DNA from: Pirellula sp.
GTDB lineage: Bacteria > Planctomycetota > Planctomycetia > Pirellulales > PNKZ01
Direction of reading: 5' to 3'
Assembly (NCBI GenBank): GCA_013822735.1
Contig: PNKZ01000009.1
Span: 124,001-188,000 of the forward strand
DNA length: 64,000 bases
Below are positions 18,794 to 27,738 of this stretch, in pieces. Below the pieces are notes generated by a model that was not told the DNA's origin, did no database searches, and saw only the letters and a program-made list of their open reading frames with translations. Made by a program: the position numbers and the translations under genes. Position 1 is the stretch's first letter. Every line of letters starts with the position of its first letter.

Positions 18794-19244
18794 AGTGTCG
18801 GCGGGCTTACAAGTTGAGGACGCTCGGGACAGGACGGCGTAGGGCAGGCCTTAAATATCGATGCTGCGGCGAATGGGGTCAAATTCGGTGATCGCTCTCG
18901 CACCTTCCGGGCTTCGCACGCCGGGCCACTTCGGGCCGGCAGTCCATCGCCCACCTTGTTCGCTCTTCGGCATGACCAAAGGTCGGCCAACCCCGGCTGG
19001 CTCGCCAATTTTGCCGCGAACTTCCGCACTTGCTTTAAGCAGTGCGCGGCGGATGTCCGCTCTGCAGGCCGAATTGGGCTCACATCGCGAAAGGTAGGTT
19101 TCGTCGCCGCGCGCGGCGGCACATGGATTGCAACTTAGTTCGCTTCGTCATTTCCTCCTCTTTCGCTAAACGCACGGGTCACGTCGACGACGCTTTCATG
19201 TCGGCGAGGATCCTTGCCCCGTTTCTCTCGTAGGAGTCGCCGTC
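18794..19244. other. Intergenic between divergent genes, no convincing gene
   Basis: About 450 bases. A 110-codon open frame on the minus strand (18790-19122) lacks recognisable motifs and has shadow-like composition, so I do not call it. The part nearest 19140-19244 should carry the promoter for the PDZ gene. A clear ribosome-binding site for that gene (AGGAG, 19232-19236) sits eight bases before its ATG. Confidence 0.5.
19232..19236 (+). promoter_or_regulatory. Ribosome-binding site of the PDZ protein gene
   Basis: AGGAG eight bases upstream of ATG 19245. It fixes the start codon; good Shine-Dalgarno motifs are rare in this window. Confidence 0.7.
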
Positions 19245-21968
19245 ATGATCCTTCGTAACTCACAGTCCCGCTCGCGTGCGTTCTTATCGCGCGCAATTCT
19301 TCGAGCCGCGACCCCTACCGCATTGATAATTTCCGCGCTACTCATCTGTTCCCCCTCGGTGCGGGCTCAAGGTGGCGGTGGCGGCGGCGGTGGGGGAGCA
19401 GGAGGCGCAGCGGGAGCAGGAGCTGGCGCGACAGGTGGTGCTGCTGCGGGTGGGGCGACATCCGGTGGCGCTGTGAGCGGCTCGGGAGGTGCGACGGCCG
19501 CCGGGGGCGCTATGCCTGCTACGCCCGCCACACCGGCCACGCCTGCAACCGGTGCCGCAGGAGCGGTAGCCGCGCCAGGCCCGCTCGGTGCAAGCGTTGG
19601 TCCAAACGGCCAACTGGTGCCCGCCGCAAACGGTGGCTCCACGACCGGTGCCGGTCCGCTGGGTGCAGCCAATAACCCCGGCGCGCCGGGCAGTAATGTG
19701 AATATGCCGGGCCAGGCCAACGGCACCAACGGAATGCAAGGCTTACCCAACGTGCAACAAGGCGCAGGGGGTACGCCTGCGAATGCGAACAACCCGTTGA
19801 TCAATCCCAACAGTCGCATGAACGCGCCGGGCAACAACCCCTTCAATGCTCGCATGCCTAATGAATCGGGCACGGCGGCACAAAACGGCACGGGCAACGC
19901 CGCCAACAATAACGCGTCTAACGCCGCCGCGAACAACGCATCGCGTAGCACCGCGACGGGAGCCAACAACAACCAATCGCTCGGCGAGCGTGCCCGCGGC
20001 CAACAATCCGGCAGCGCCAATGCGCAACTGTCGAACGGCGCGAATGCTAATCAGGCTAATGCGCGACTGAATGCCGCGGCAGAGGCAGGCGCTAGCGTTA
20101 GCGGAGCCGGCGGTACGGTCAACGCGCCGGTCGCGGGATCTGCGACAACGGCGTCCGGTGCGGCCAACGCGGGTGTTGCCACCGGCGCTACGTCGGCCAT
20201 GAACGCCGCCGGGGCGACGAATGCCGTGTCGGCAACCGCCACGACACAACCCGGCGTGATCGGACCTCTTGGGATCCGCATCAATACCGGCACGGCGACC
20301 GGTGCGAATGGCGTGGGCGGCGCTTCGGCAACTTCCGACGGTGTCGCTATTCAAAACATCGACGCCGGAGGAGTCGCACAACTTGCCGGGATGCAGCCGG
20401 GAGACCAAATCTTTTCGATCAACGGCTCCCCGGTAAATTCCAACGACGGGCTGACTTCGGCGCTGACCAGCGCCGGCAACCTCAGCGGCCTCACCAGCAT
20501 CGGCATCCGCCGCAACGGGCAAGTGCACACGATGCAAGTGAACCTCGGCGGCAATGCGGCCGGCGCGGGGGCATTCAGCTTCGGCGGACTTTCGTTTGTG
20601 AACGATCAAGGCGGGCTGCGCATCTCGCAACTTGAGCCCGGCAGTTGGGCGCAATCGGCCGGTATGCAAATGGGAGATCAAATTAGCTCGCTCAACGGGC
20701 AAGCGGTGAACTCCAGTTCGCAATTGATCGATCGCATGCGAGCCGCGGCGAATCTGAACGGCGGCAGTGCGCAACTTACGGTCACCCGTAATGGGCGTCA
20801 GGTCCCCATGACCGTGAATATATCGCCGCAGGCCTTTACCCAGGCGACGCCCCCACAAGCCTCGGCCCAACTAGCCAACTCTCAAACGATTATCGACCCG
20901 AATCAACAACAACCGGTTATCGGTCCCGACGGTAAGCCGCTCAGCGGCATTTCACCGGTGGGCCAAGCTGTGAACGGGCGCTACGCGCCGCAACAATTCG
21001 AATCGGGCGACCGGGCTCCGCTCGACGGCTCCATCGGCAACGGCACCCAAGCGACGACGCCCGCCGCGACGGGCACCGGCGCAACGATGCCGTCGACGAC
21101 CGGTGCCGCCGCGCAAAGTAACCAAACCGCGGCGACGCAAGGAACGCGGCGGTTCTCCAATGTCGCAGGCGCGCCGACCGGCCCCGCCGGTAGCACTTCT
21201 CCTTCCGGCGCCGGTACCGGAGGCTATGTTCCTCCGGCCTTCGCTCCAGGCAACACGCCCCCAACCGGTACGACCATCGGCGGCGTCCCGGTCGATGCTA
21301 CGACCGGTATCAGTTCCACGGTAGGCGCCAACAACGAGAGCCGCGGAAGCACGACCAACCGTCAGCCGGGCGAAAGCGCGGCAGCCGGAAACATGCCCGC
21401 AGGCCAAACCAACGGCACTTCCCCCAACACTCCAAACGGAACGAACGCAGGTACGGGCACCGCCGCTAATGGAACAGTTACGGGCACCGCTTCCACCGGT
21501 ACGGCTCTCGGCACCGGCGGCACGGTGAGCGGCGGGGCTGCGGTGGGCGGCGCAACAACCGGCGCTACGGCGACGGGCACACCAAGCACCACGAACTCCG
21601 CGACCGGCTCGTCCGGCACGTCGTCAGGCGCTAACACCGGCTCGGCCAATCCCCTAAGCGATTCGTTCGGCACGTGGTCCACCGACCTTCGAACCGCCAC
21701 CAGCGGTGCCGACGGCGCCGTCCGCACGCAGCTCGGCGGCTTGAGCGATCAAGTCTCCGTCATTCGCGACGGCCTCGTCGCGGCCCCCAACGAAACGGCC
21801 GCCGACGCGCGAGCTCGCACCGACCGTGTTCGGTTCCAGCTCAACGCGTTGCGCAATCGCCTGCAGCAAATCGGACCGGACGCCACCGGCACGACCCGCA
21901 CGCAACTCGAAGGCCTCCGCACGAATCTTGATACGCTTTACGGCCGCATCAACGAAACGCAGCCGTAG
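19245..21968 (+). CDS. Exported double-PDZ protein in a Gly/Ala/Thr/Asn-rich matrix
   Basis: 907 residues. A basic N-terminus and hydrophobic helix (about 20-42) form a signal peptide ending near VRAQ. Residues about 45-340 are almost entirely Gly, Ala, Thr, Asn and Ser. Two tandem PDZ-like domains follow at about 365-445 (VAQLAGMQPGDQIFSINGSP) and 448-535 (WAQSAGMQMGDQISSLNGQA). Another low-complexity region (about 540-800) leads to a C-terminal helical bundle (about 805-905, LRNRLQQIGPDATGTTRTQL). PDZ domains of this HtrA/CtpA type bind peptide C-termini in the periplasm, but no protease domain is present. This suggests a surface or periplasmic scaffold. No close characterised family is recognised. 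Confidence 0.82.
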   Translation: MILRNSQSRSRAFLSRAILRAATPTALIISALLICSPSVRAQGGGGGGGGGAGGAAGAGAGATGGAAAGGATSGGAVSGSGGATAAGGAMPATPATPATPATGAAGAVAAPGPLGASVGPNGQLVPAANGGSTTGAGPLGAANNPGAPGSNVNMPGQANGTNGMQGLPNVQQGAGGTPANANNPLINPNSRMNAPGNNPFNARMPNESGTAAQNGTGNAANNNASNAAANNASRSTATGANNNQSLGERARGQQSGSANAQLSNGANANQANARLNAAAEAGASVSGAGGTVNAPVAGSATTASGAANAGVATGATSAMNAAGATNAVSATATTQPGVIGPLGIRINTGTATGANGVGGASATSDGVAIQNIDAGGVAQLAGMQPGDQIFSINGSPVNSNDGLTSALTSAGNLSGLTSIGIRRNGQVHTMQVNLGGNAAGAGAFSFGGLSFVNDQGGLRISQLEPGSWAQSAGMQMGDQISSLNGQAVNSSSQLIDRMRAAANLNGGSAQLTVTRNGRQVPMTVNISPQAFTQATPPQASAQLANSQTIIDPNQQQPVIGPDGKPLSGISPVGQAVNGRYAPQQFESGDRAPLDGSIGNGTQATTPAATGTGATMPSTTGAAAQSNQTAATQGTRRFSNVAGAPTGPAGSTSPSGAGTGGYVPPAFAPGNTPPTGTTIGGVPVDATTGISSTVGANNESRGSTTNRQPGESAAAGNMPAGQTNGTSPNTPNGTNAGTGTAANGTVTGTASTGTALGTGGTVSGGAAVGGATTGATATGTPSTTNSATGSSGTSSGANTGSANPLSDSFGTWSTDLRTATSGADGAVRTQLGGLSDQVSVIRDGLVAAPNETAADARARTDRVRFQLNALRNRLQQIGPDATGTTRTQLEGLRTNLDTLYGRINETQP

Positions 21969-22124
21969 CATGTGATTCCGCGCATCCTGATATGCATCAG
22001 CCTCCGTCGACTTTTTGAGTCGGCGCAGGCTGTTTTCGTAGGCGGCTTCTGATTGAGACGCCCCACCTTCGCGGCTACACTCGATAGGCACGAATCCGCC
22101 TCGTCGAACTTAGCTCGCCCGTTC

Positions 22125-22913
22125 ATGCGTCCTCTGCTGTCTTCGCTGCTTAGCCTGATCCTCCATACCGCCGGCCTTTCGGCCGCGTGGTGGCTCGCCG
22201 CTTCGTCGATTCTCGCGCCCGACCTTCGCGTCCAGTCGGGCCGCACGGCCATCGCGCTGCAGGCCTCCGTCGCGGCGCACGCCCCCGCCGATCGCCCCCC
22301 CGAGCCGATCCGCCTACAGCCGTCGCGGCAGCGGAAGCCGGTTGAGGTTCTGCCCGAAGAAGAGCCGTCCGAACAACTCGCGGCGACCGCGCGCCAGACC
22401 CAACCCTCGGCCGCCGACGCGGCGCCGAAGTTGGAGCTCGCGATGCTCCCCGAAGAACTCGCGCGGCCCACGTTCGACGACGCGCCCGAGCGCCGCACGG
22501 CCGACGACGTGAGCCCCACGCCGCTCGCAGAAGCCGCGGCGCGCCCGCGCAAGCAAGCCGTCGCCGCACCGCCGCCGGAGCCTGCCGTCGCGCCGTCGGT
22601 CGCGAGCATGGCCGCCGAAGCCGCGCAAGGCGCCGCCGTCGACGAGTTGCCGCAGAAGCTCCCCACGAACCCTTCGCCGCCGTATCCCGCCGAAGCGGCC
22701 GGCGTCGAAGGCCGCGTCGTCCTCTACGTCGTCATCGGCGACGACGGCCGGCCCGAGTCGGTCACCATCCACGAGTCGAGCGGCTCCGTTCCTCTCGACC
22801 ACTCCGCGCTCCGCACCGTGCGCGATGCTTGGCGCTTCCGCCCCGCCTACCGCGCCGGCGTCCCGGTCCCGTTCGCCACCTACGTGCCGGTCCGCTTTCA
22901 AATCCGTCGCTAA
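22125..22913 (+). CDS. TonB-family energy transducer
   Basis: 262 residues from ATG 22125, chosen because it starts the membrane anchor (MRPLLSSLLSLILHTAGLSA, residues 1-30); the open frame begins earlier at 22053. A Pro/Ala/Glu-rich periplasmic spacer (about 40-180) is followed by a C-terminal TonB domain (about 182-262, PPYPAEAAGVEGRVVLYVVI and WRFRPAYRAGVPVPFATYVP). TonB couples the proton-motive force, via ExbB/ExbD, to outer-membrane receptors. The receptor gene lies 245 bases downstream in the same direction, so the two are a functional pair, although ExbB/ExbD are not in the window. Confidence 0.9.
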   Translation: MRPLLSSLLSLILHTAGLSAAWWLAASSILAPDLRVQSGRTAIALQASVAAHAPADRPPEPIRLQPSRQRKPVEVLPEEEPSEQLAATARQTQPSAADAAPKLELAMLPEELARPTFDDAPERRTADDVSPTPLAEAAARPRKQAVAAPPPEPAVAPSVASMAAEAAQGAAVDELPQKLPTNPSPPYPAEAAGVEGRVVLYVVIGDDGRPESVTIHESSGSVPLDHSALRTVRDAWRFRPAYRAGVPVPFATYVPVRFQIRR

Positions 22914-22932
22914 AGTTGCAGGCACACTCCGT
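22912..22932 (+). repeat. 21-base repeat fragment, copy 1
   Basis: A 21-base stretch (AAAGTTGCAGGCACACTCCG plus T) after the tonB stop, identical to 52740-52760. It looks like a piece of a larger dispersed repeat with the rest lost. Confidence 0.7.
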
Positions 22933-22938
22933 CTGCGC

Positions 22939-23023
22939 GTAGGGTGGGTCGAACGGAGTGAGGCCCACGCGGTAATCGCCGCCTCCTGTCCGCGTGGGCC
23001 TCGCGATGCTCGACCCACCCTAC
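22939..23023. repeat. 85-nt palindromic repeat, copy 1
   Basis: The ends GTAGGGTGGGTCGA and TCGACCCACCCTAC are perfect inverted repeats, with a second inner pair (GAGGCCCACGCGG / CCGCGTGGGCCTCG). A copy of identical length lies at 40542-40626 with the same arms and a different loop. Located between tonB and its receptor gene, it could act as an RNA stem-loop attenuator or be a non-autonomous mobile element (REP/MITE type). Confidence 0.85.
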
Positions 23024-23158
23024 GAGCCCTCCGCGCGCACTGCCGGCACGGGTTATTCCGGCTGCTGTAAGAACGTTAAGTCGCTCTTCGCACGACCCCG
23101 ATAAGCATCACAACCGTCCGACTTTGCATTGTCGGCGGCAGGGCAACGGGAACGCTCC

Positions 23159-25429
23159 ATGCGACGAGGCCGAACCGCGCGAAGCCGCACGTCCGCCGTA
23201 GCGGCGCTGGGCGCTTGCGCGTGGTTCGTGCTCCTCGCCTCAGTCGCATCGGCCTCCATTGCTTCAGCCCAGCCGCCCACAGCGCAGCAGCCCACAGCTC
23301 AACAACCCCCAGCCCAACAACCCACAGCGCCGCCCTCCGGCAATCGGCCGTTCCCCGATATCCCCACGCTCCCGGAAACGGTCGTCGAAGCCGAACCGCC
23401 GCGCGTCGCCGAGCGGCTCGCCAACACCGAAGCCCCCGGCGGCCAATCGTTCTTCAACGCCAACTCGTTCGACGCCTTCACAAGCCCCGGCCGCGCCGGC
23501 CAGCAGCTCGGCACCTCCGAAAGCGCGTCGCAAGGCACGTTCGGTCGGGCCGATCTCGAGTACCGCCCCTTCCTACGCCCCGGCGAAGTGCTCGAGCTCA
23601 TCCCCGGCCTCATCGTCACGCAACACTCCGGCTCCGGCAAAGCCAATCAATACTTCCTCCGCGGCTTCAATCTCGACCACGGCACCGACTTCGCCCTCAA
23701 GGTCGACGGCGTCCCCATCAATCAGCGCACGCATGCGCATGGCCAAGGTTATCTCGACATCAACTTCCTGATCCCCGAGCTCATCGATCATGTCGACTTT
23801 CGCAAAGGGACCTACTTCGCGCAAGACGGCGACTTCGCCTCGGCCGGCGCCGCCGACATTTCGCTCAGCACGGCTTTCCCGCAGAGCTACGTCAAGCTCG
23901 GCGGCGGCACCTACAACTTCTGGCGCGGCCTCGTCGTCGATAGTTCTGAATTCGGTCGCGGCAATCTCCTTACGGCTTTCGAATTCCAATCGTACGACGG
24001 CCCCTGGATCCTCCCCGAGAACTTGCAGAAGTACAACGGCGTGATGAAGTACTCCGTCGGCGACGACGACTTCGGCGCCGCCGTCTCCTTCCTCGGCTAC
24101 AGCAACGATTGGACCTCGACCGATCAAGTCCCGCGCCGCGCCGTCAATTCGGGCCTCATCTCCCGGCTCGGCTTCATCGACCCGACCGACGGCGGCCGCA
24201 CGACGCGCATCGGCGCCAATACACAACTGTGGAATCGCACCGACGTCTCCGAAACCACGGCCAACGTCTACAGCACCTACTACGACATGGATCTGTTTTC
24301 CAACTTCACCTACTTCCTCGACGATCCCGTCAACGGCGACCAATTCCAACAGGCCGATCGCCGCGTCACCTCCGGCTTCAACTTGCAGCATCGCTGGGAT
24401 GCGAACCTCGCCCGCAACACCGTCGGCGCACAGCTCCGCAACGACGCCATTCCCGAAGTGGCGCTCATGAGCACCACGGCGCGCGTCCCCGCCTCCGTCA
24501 CCAGCAATAGCAAAGTCTACGAGACCAGCTACTCCCTCTTCGCGATGCAAGAGCTCACCCTCTGGGACAAGGTCCGCCCCAGCTACGGCCTGCGCGGCGA
24601 CCTGTTTCACTTCGACGTCACGAGCCGGACCCTGCCGGTGAACTCCGGCACCGATACGGCCGGCATCCTCAGCCCGAAGGCCTCAGTCGCGTTCGGTCCT
24701 TGGGCCGAAACGGAAATGTTTCTCAACTGGGGTCTCGGGTTCCATTCGAACGACGCCCGCGGCGTCACGATCAAGGTCGACCCCGCCGACGGCGTCACCC
24801 CCGTCGATCCGGTCACGCCGCTGGTGCGTTCGCACGGCTACGAGCTCGGTGTCCGCACGAAGGCCGTCGAGAACCTCACCTCGACGGTCACCGTCTGGAA
24901 CCTCGATCTCGATAGCGAGTTGCTGTTCGTCGGCGACGCGGGCACTACCGAAGCGACCGGCCCGACGCGTCGCACCGGCGTCGAGTGGACGAACTTCTAC
25001 GCCCTCAACGGCTGGCTGCAATGGGACGCCGACGTCGCGTTCACGCATGCCCGCTATCGCGACAACGGACCCGACGGCGACCACATCCCCGGCTCGGTCG
25101 GCACGGTGCTCAACACCGGCCCGACGATCCTGCTGGAGAACGGTCTCTTCTGGACCTTCCGCACGCGCTACTTCGGCCCGCGCCCGCTGACGGAAGACAA
25201 CAGCGTCCGCTCCGCCTACACAAGCCTCGCCAACATGACGGTCGGCTATCAAACGCAAAAATTCCGCGCCTCGGTCGACTTCCTCAATCTGTTCGACTCC
25301 AAAGACCACGACATCGACTACTACTACACCTCACGCCTTCCGGGCGAACCGCCCGGCGGCGTCAACGACTTGCACTTCCACCCGGTGGAGCCGTTCAACG
25401 TGCGATTTAATCTGGCGTGGATGTATTGA
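23159..25429 (+). CDS. TonB-dependent outer-membrane receptor
   Basis: 756 residues from ATG 23159 (an in-frame TTG at 23129 is less likely). Signal peptide about 1-40, then a short Gln/Pro/Ala/Thr repeat. The plug domain (about 130-260) includes EVLELIPGLIVTQHSGSGKA, NQYFLRGFNLDHGTDFALKV and RTHAHGQGYLDINFLIPELI. The rest is a 22-strand type beta-barrel ending in RFNLAWMY with a C-terminal aromatic residue. These receptors import scarce ligands (siderophores, cobalamin, glycans) using TonB energy. The ligand is not predictable here; the absence of neighbouring SusD or siderophore genes gives no help. Paired with the TonB gene upstream. Confidence 0.94.
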   Translation: MRRGRTARSRTSAVAALGACAWFVLLASVASASIASAQPPTAQQPTAQQPPAQQPTAPPSGNRPFPDIPTLPETVVEAEPPRVAERLANTEAPGGQSFFNANSFDAFTSPGRAGQQLGTSESASQGTFGRADLEYRPFLRPGEVLELIPGLIVTQHSGSGKANQYFLRGFNLDHGTDFALKVDGVPINQRTHAHGQGYLDINFLIPELIDHVDFRKGTYFAQDGDFASAGAADISLSTAFPQSYVKLGGGTYNFWRGLVVDSSEFGRGNLLTAFEFQSYDGPWILPENLQKYNGVMKYSVGDDDFGAAVSFLGYSNDWTSTDQVPRRAVNSGLISRLGFIDPTDGGRTTRIGANTQLWNRTDVSETTANVYSTYYDMDLFSNFTYFLDDPVNGDQFQQADRRVTSGFNLQHRWDANLARNTVGAQLRNDAIPEVALMSTTARVPASVTSNSKVYETSYSLFAMQELTLWDKVRPSYGLRGDLFHFDVTSRTLPVNSGTDTAGILSPKASVAFGPWAETEMFLNWGLGFHSNDARGVTIKVDPADGVTPVDPVTPLVRSHGYELGVRTKAVENLTSTVTVWNLDLDSELLFVGDAGTTEATGPTRRTGVEWTNFYALNGWLQWDADVAFTHARYRDNGPDGDHIPGSVGTVLNTGPTILLENGLFWTFRTRYFGPRPLTEDNSVRSAYTSLANMTVGYQTQKFRASVDFLNLFDSKDHDIDYYYTSRLPGEPPGGVNDLHFHPVEPFNVRFNLAWMY

Positions 25430-25579
25430 GAAAGGGGTGAGGGGTCAGGGGCCAGGGGTGAGTGAGAGGCGCTAGGCGTCGGGCGCTAGACGCTAGTCCG
25501 GAAGACGGCCTGCAACTCGCTCGGCGTCGGTCACCAAAGTCTGTTAATGACCCCTGGGCCCTGACCCCTCACCCCTTTC
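25430..25579. repeat. Inverted pair of GGGGTSA heptamer arrays around a GGCGCTA array
   Basis: Left arm 25430-25461 is four tandem 7-mers of the type GGGGTGA/GGGGTCA/GGGGCCA. Right arm 25548-25579 is its near-perfect reverse complement. Between them, 25465-25496 is a second heptamer array (AGGCGCT, AGGCGTC). The structure fills the space between the convergent receptor gene and the leftward gene ending at 25644, so it is well placed to terminate transcription from both sides. Confidence 0.85.
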
Positions 25580-25643
25580 GACCAACGTCGGGCGCCTGGG
25601 GCAGAACGAAGTGACGCCCCAGTTCAGTGCATCGGCGGGATCG

Positions 25644-26687
25644 TTACTCGCGATCGCCGTGCCGCCGGTTTTTGTCGATGCTTGTTAGCTTAAACACGTC
25701 GCTCAAGCCTGCTTTATCCAGGTGCTCGTTGATCTTCGTCACGGCCTTCACATTGGTAAACAGCTCCAAGCAATCGCCGAGCGCCGATTTTACGATGTCG
25801 CATTGGATAAATACGTCGTCGCCGTTCAGCTCCCAAGAGAGCAGCGGCAAGCATTGCTCCTCGCCGTCATCTACGAGCGCCGTGCTTTCGAAAGGGTCAT
25901 AACCGGCCAGATACTCCCCGTCGAACCGCACACGCCAGCCGGAGCTGATCTTATTCCAGGTCGCGCGCGCCGCGGCATACTGATCCCCAGTGCAATCAAT
26001 GCGCACGCCGGTTTCCGAGCAGCGGCTGTTGCAACTTTCGAAGACGCGCCGATGTCGATCGAACGCGACGGCGACATCGGGCGCGCCCATCGAAACACTG
26101 GACACGTAGCCGACATGGATGTGATGAAAGGTCAACCGATGCTTATCGGAAACGATGCGAAAACCGTTGCTGGAAGTTTCGAAGTTCACCTCGCTCGCCA
26201 AGTTGCACGCCGCAAAGCAATGTTGCAATACGTGTCGGACGTCGATCGGCGTCATTTGGTCCGGGTTCAAGATCGACCACGTTGTGGACGGACCGCTTTG
26301 GGAATCAACATTAACGTCCAGTAGAAGCAGGCACGCGCCCAAGTATTCGCTCTGCGGATGGAAATACTTCATCGCCGGTGCGATCGATTGGGAGATGTAA
26401 AAGCGAGTGACGTCGGGCGGAGCGGCGCCGGCCCATCTCTTCCACGCGTCGAAGTTGCGTTCGTCGGAAGAATCATTTTCGATCCACACGTCGTCATTCA
26501 GCGGACGGCGGTCGATGCTAAAAACGTCAAGCGAGGGGAGCGAGCCGGCAGAAAACTCGCATCCCTCTTCGCGATCGATGGCCAAATAGCGCTTGGGGTG
26601 TTTTCGAAATTTCGTTTCCAACGCGACGATCACGCCGCGCAGTTCCTCCGGCGACATGACTTTGCTACGGGCGAGATGCGTGATCAC
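25644..26687 (-). CDS. Hypothetical protein, 347 residues
   Basis: The protein has mixed alpha/beta composition with no signal peptide and no transmembrane segment. The start is GTG at 26687 or ATG at 26657 (MSPEELRGVIVALETKFRKH). Ten Cys and many His residues are scattered (VLQHCFAACNLASEV, HRLTFHHIHVGYVSS, RVFESCNSRCSETG) but I see no recognisable catalytic or metal motif. An acidic patch, DPFESTALVDDGEEQCLPLL, precedes a C-terminal helical region. It is flanked on both sides by repeat arrays, which, with its lack of recognisable homology, suggests an accessory gene. Codon composition looks genuine compared with the shadow frames. Confidence 0.65.
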   Translation of the reverse strand: MITHLARSKVMSPEELRGVIVALETKFRKHPKRYLAIDREEGCEFSAGSLPSLDVFSIDRRPLNDDVWIENDSSDERNFDAWKRWAGAAPPDVTRFYISQSIAPAMKYFHPQSEYLGACLLLLDVNVDSQSGPSTTWSILNPDQMTPIDVRHVLQHCFAACNLASEVNFETSSNGFRIVSDKHRLTFHHIHVGYVSSVSMGAPDVAVAFDRHRRVFESCNSRCSETGVRIDCTGDQYAAARATWNKISSGWRVRFDGEYLAGYDPFESTALVDDGEEQCLPLLSWELNGDDVFIQCDIVKSALGDCLELFTNVKAVTKINEHLDKAGLSDVFKLTSIDKNRRHGDRE

Positions 26688-26744
26688 GGTTTCTGGTCTA
26701 TCGATGTCTTGGCGTAAATCGGCTGGGACTACTGTACCAAGAGC

Positions 26745-26880
26745 ACAGGCGCTAGGCGTCGGGCGCTAGGCGCTAGAGAAGAAGCAAGATAGCTCCGCCT
26801 CCCCTCGCCGCTTGCGGGAGAGGGGCCGGGGGTGAGGGGTGAGTGTGAGACGCGCGGTGCTAGGCGTCGGGCGCTAGACC
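26745..26880. repeat. Heptamer arrays (GGCGCTA and GGGGTGA types) upstream of a hypothetical gene
   Basis: 26746-26775 is a GGCGCTA-type array, 26808-26845 is a degraded GGGAGAGGGG/GGGTGAGGGG repeat running into GGGGTGA heptamers, and 26860-26880 is a second GGCGCTA-type stretch. The array at 26746 is nearly identical to that at 25465, so this pair flanks the hypothetical gene on both sides. The remaining intergenic bases to 26979 contain nothing I can assign. Confidence 0.7.
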
Positions 26881-26979
26881 GACGACGGCATGCAACTAGT
26901 TCGGTGTCCGTCTCTAAATCTGTTACTAACCCCTCATCCCATCATCCCCCAAAACGAAGTCGACGACGGCGAGCCGACT

Positions 26980-27330
26980 CTAAGCCCCCGGCTCCGCGAC
27001 GGCGGGAGGTTCCTGCTGCGGGACGATTGGCTTCGACGTAAGGTAGCGCTCTCGCGAAGTTTGTTCGGTGGTCTGAACGACCTTACACTCCACGCCGCCG
27101 ACGACCATGGCCGCGAGGTTGTAAAACAACGCCGTCACGCCACCACTTATAAAACCGCCGATCGTGCACAAGAACGGCAATTGCACGAAGTAGAACAGCG
27201 CGGAATAAGGTCGCGGCGGGTCGAGCCATAGAAAAGCTCCCCACACGAGGCTTCCCATCAGTGCTATAGCGGCCTGGATGCGTGCCAGTGAAAACACTTC
27301 GACGCGAGCGATCTTTAGAGTCGTGTTCAC
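26980..27330 (-). CDS. Small two-helix membrane protein
   Basis: 116 residues from GTG 27330, preceded by GAGGGTG at suitable spacing. Two hydrophobic segments (about 15-37, IQAAIALMGSLVWGAFLWL, and about 47-80, LPFLCTIGGFISGGVTALFY) flank a Pro-rich loop. The tail is Pro/Glu-rich. The second helix with its GG and GxxxG spacing resembles DUF3566-like or similar small transmembrane domains, but I cannot place it firmly. Likely an inner-membrane protein of unknown function. Confidence 0.65.
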   Translation of the reverse strand: MNTTLKIARVEVFSLARIQAAIALMGSLVWGAFLWLDPPRPYSALFYFVQLPFLCTIGGFISGGVTALFYNLAAMVVGGVECKVVQTTEQTSRERYLTSKPIVPQQEPPAVAEPGA

Positions 27331-27738
27331 GGTTCACCCTCGAAGGCCTGCGGTGGAACGGTGCGATGAATTGCGAAGCCGTGGATTCTAGTCCGATTTA
27401 CGGCCGTCGCTACGTTTGGCCAACATCGCGTAACCGGCTCACAGCGAACGGATGCCTCAGCAGCGCTATTCCGCCTCCCCTCGCCCCTTGCGGGAGAGGG
27501 TGCCGCCGAAAGGCGGCGGGTGAGGGGTGCCTGGTGCTCGGTGTCGCATTCACACACAGGCATCGCCCTCGCAAGCGAGGAGATTCTCCGGAATGCCGCG
27601 GCGTGGATGTTCTAGGCTCACTTCCCGGTGGACGAACGGTTTGGGAACTTTTGGGCAACGAGCGGCGTCTTACAATCAGCCGATCGCCCGACGATGTACG
27701 TGCGTTCCGGCGATCACTACTCGCACGGAACCACTTCC
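27331..27738. other. Intergenic between divergent genes; contains one repeat
   Basis: About 400 bases with no convincing gene. The one clear structure is the GGGAGAGGG/GGGTGAGGGG double hairpin at 27477-27528. Short open frames through it are repeat translation or shadows. Confidence 0.5.
27477..27528. repeat. Double-hairpin repeat (CCCCTCGCCC ... GGGTGAGGGG)
   Basis: Outer arms CCCCTC / GAGGGG enclose CTTGCGGGAGAGGG and an inner perfect hairpin GCCGCCGAAAGGCGGC. This is the same architecture as 15104-15149. It is an intergenic repeat of a type found across many GC-rich bacteria. Confidence 0.75.

Noticed and set aside
18790-19122. 110-codon minus-strand frame
   Set aside because: No motifs, shadow-like composition, no ribosome-binding site, and no recognisable transposase or remnant.
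19743-20870. 375-codon minus-strand frame inside the PDZ gene
   Set aside because: Antisense shadow of a low-complexity coding region; the PDZ frame has a ribosome-binding site, signal peptide and domain motifs.
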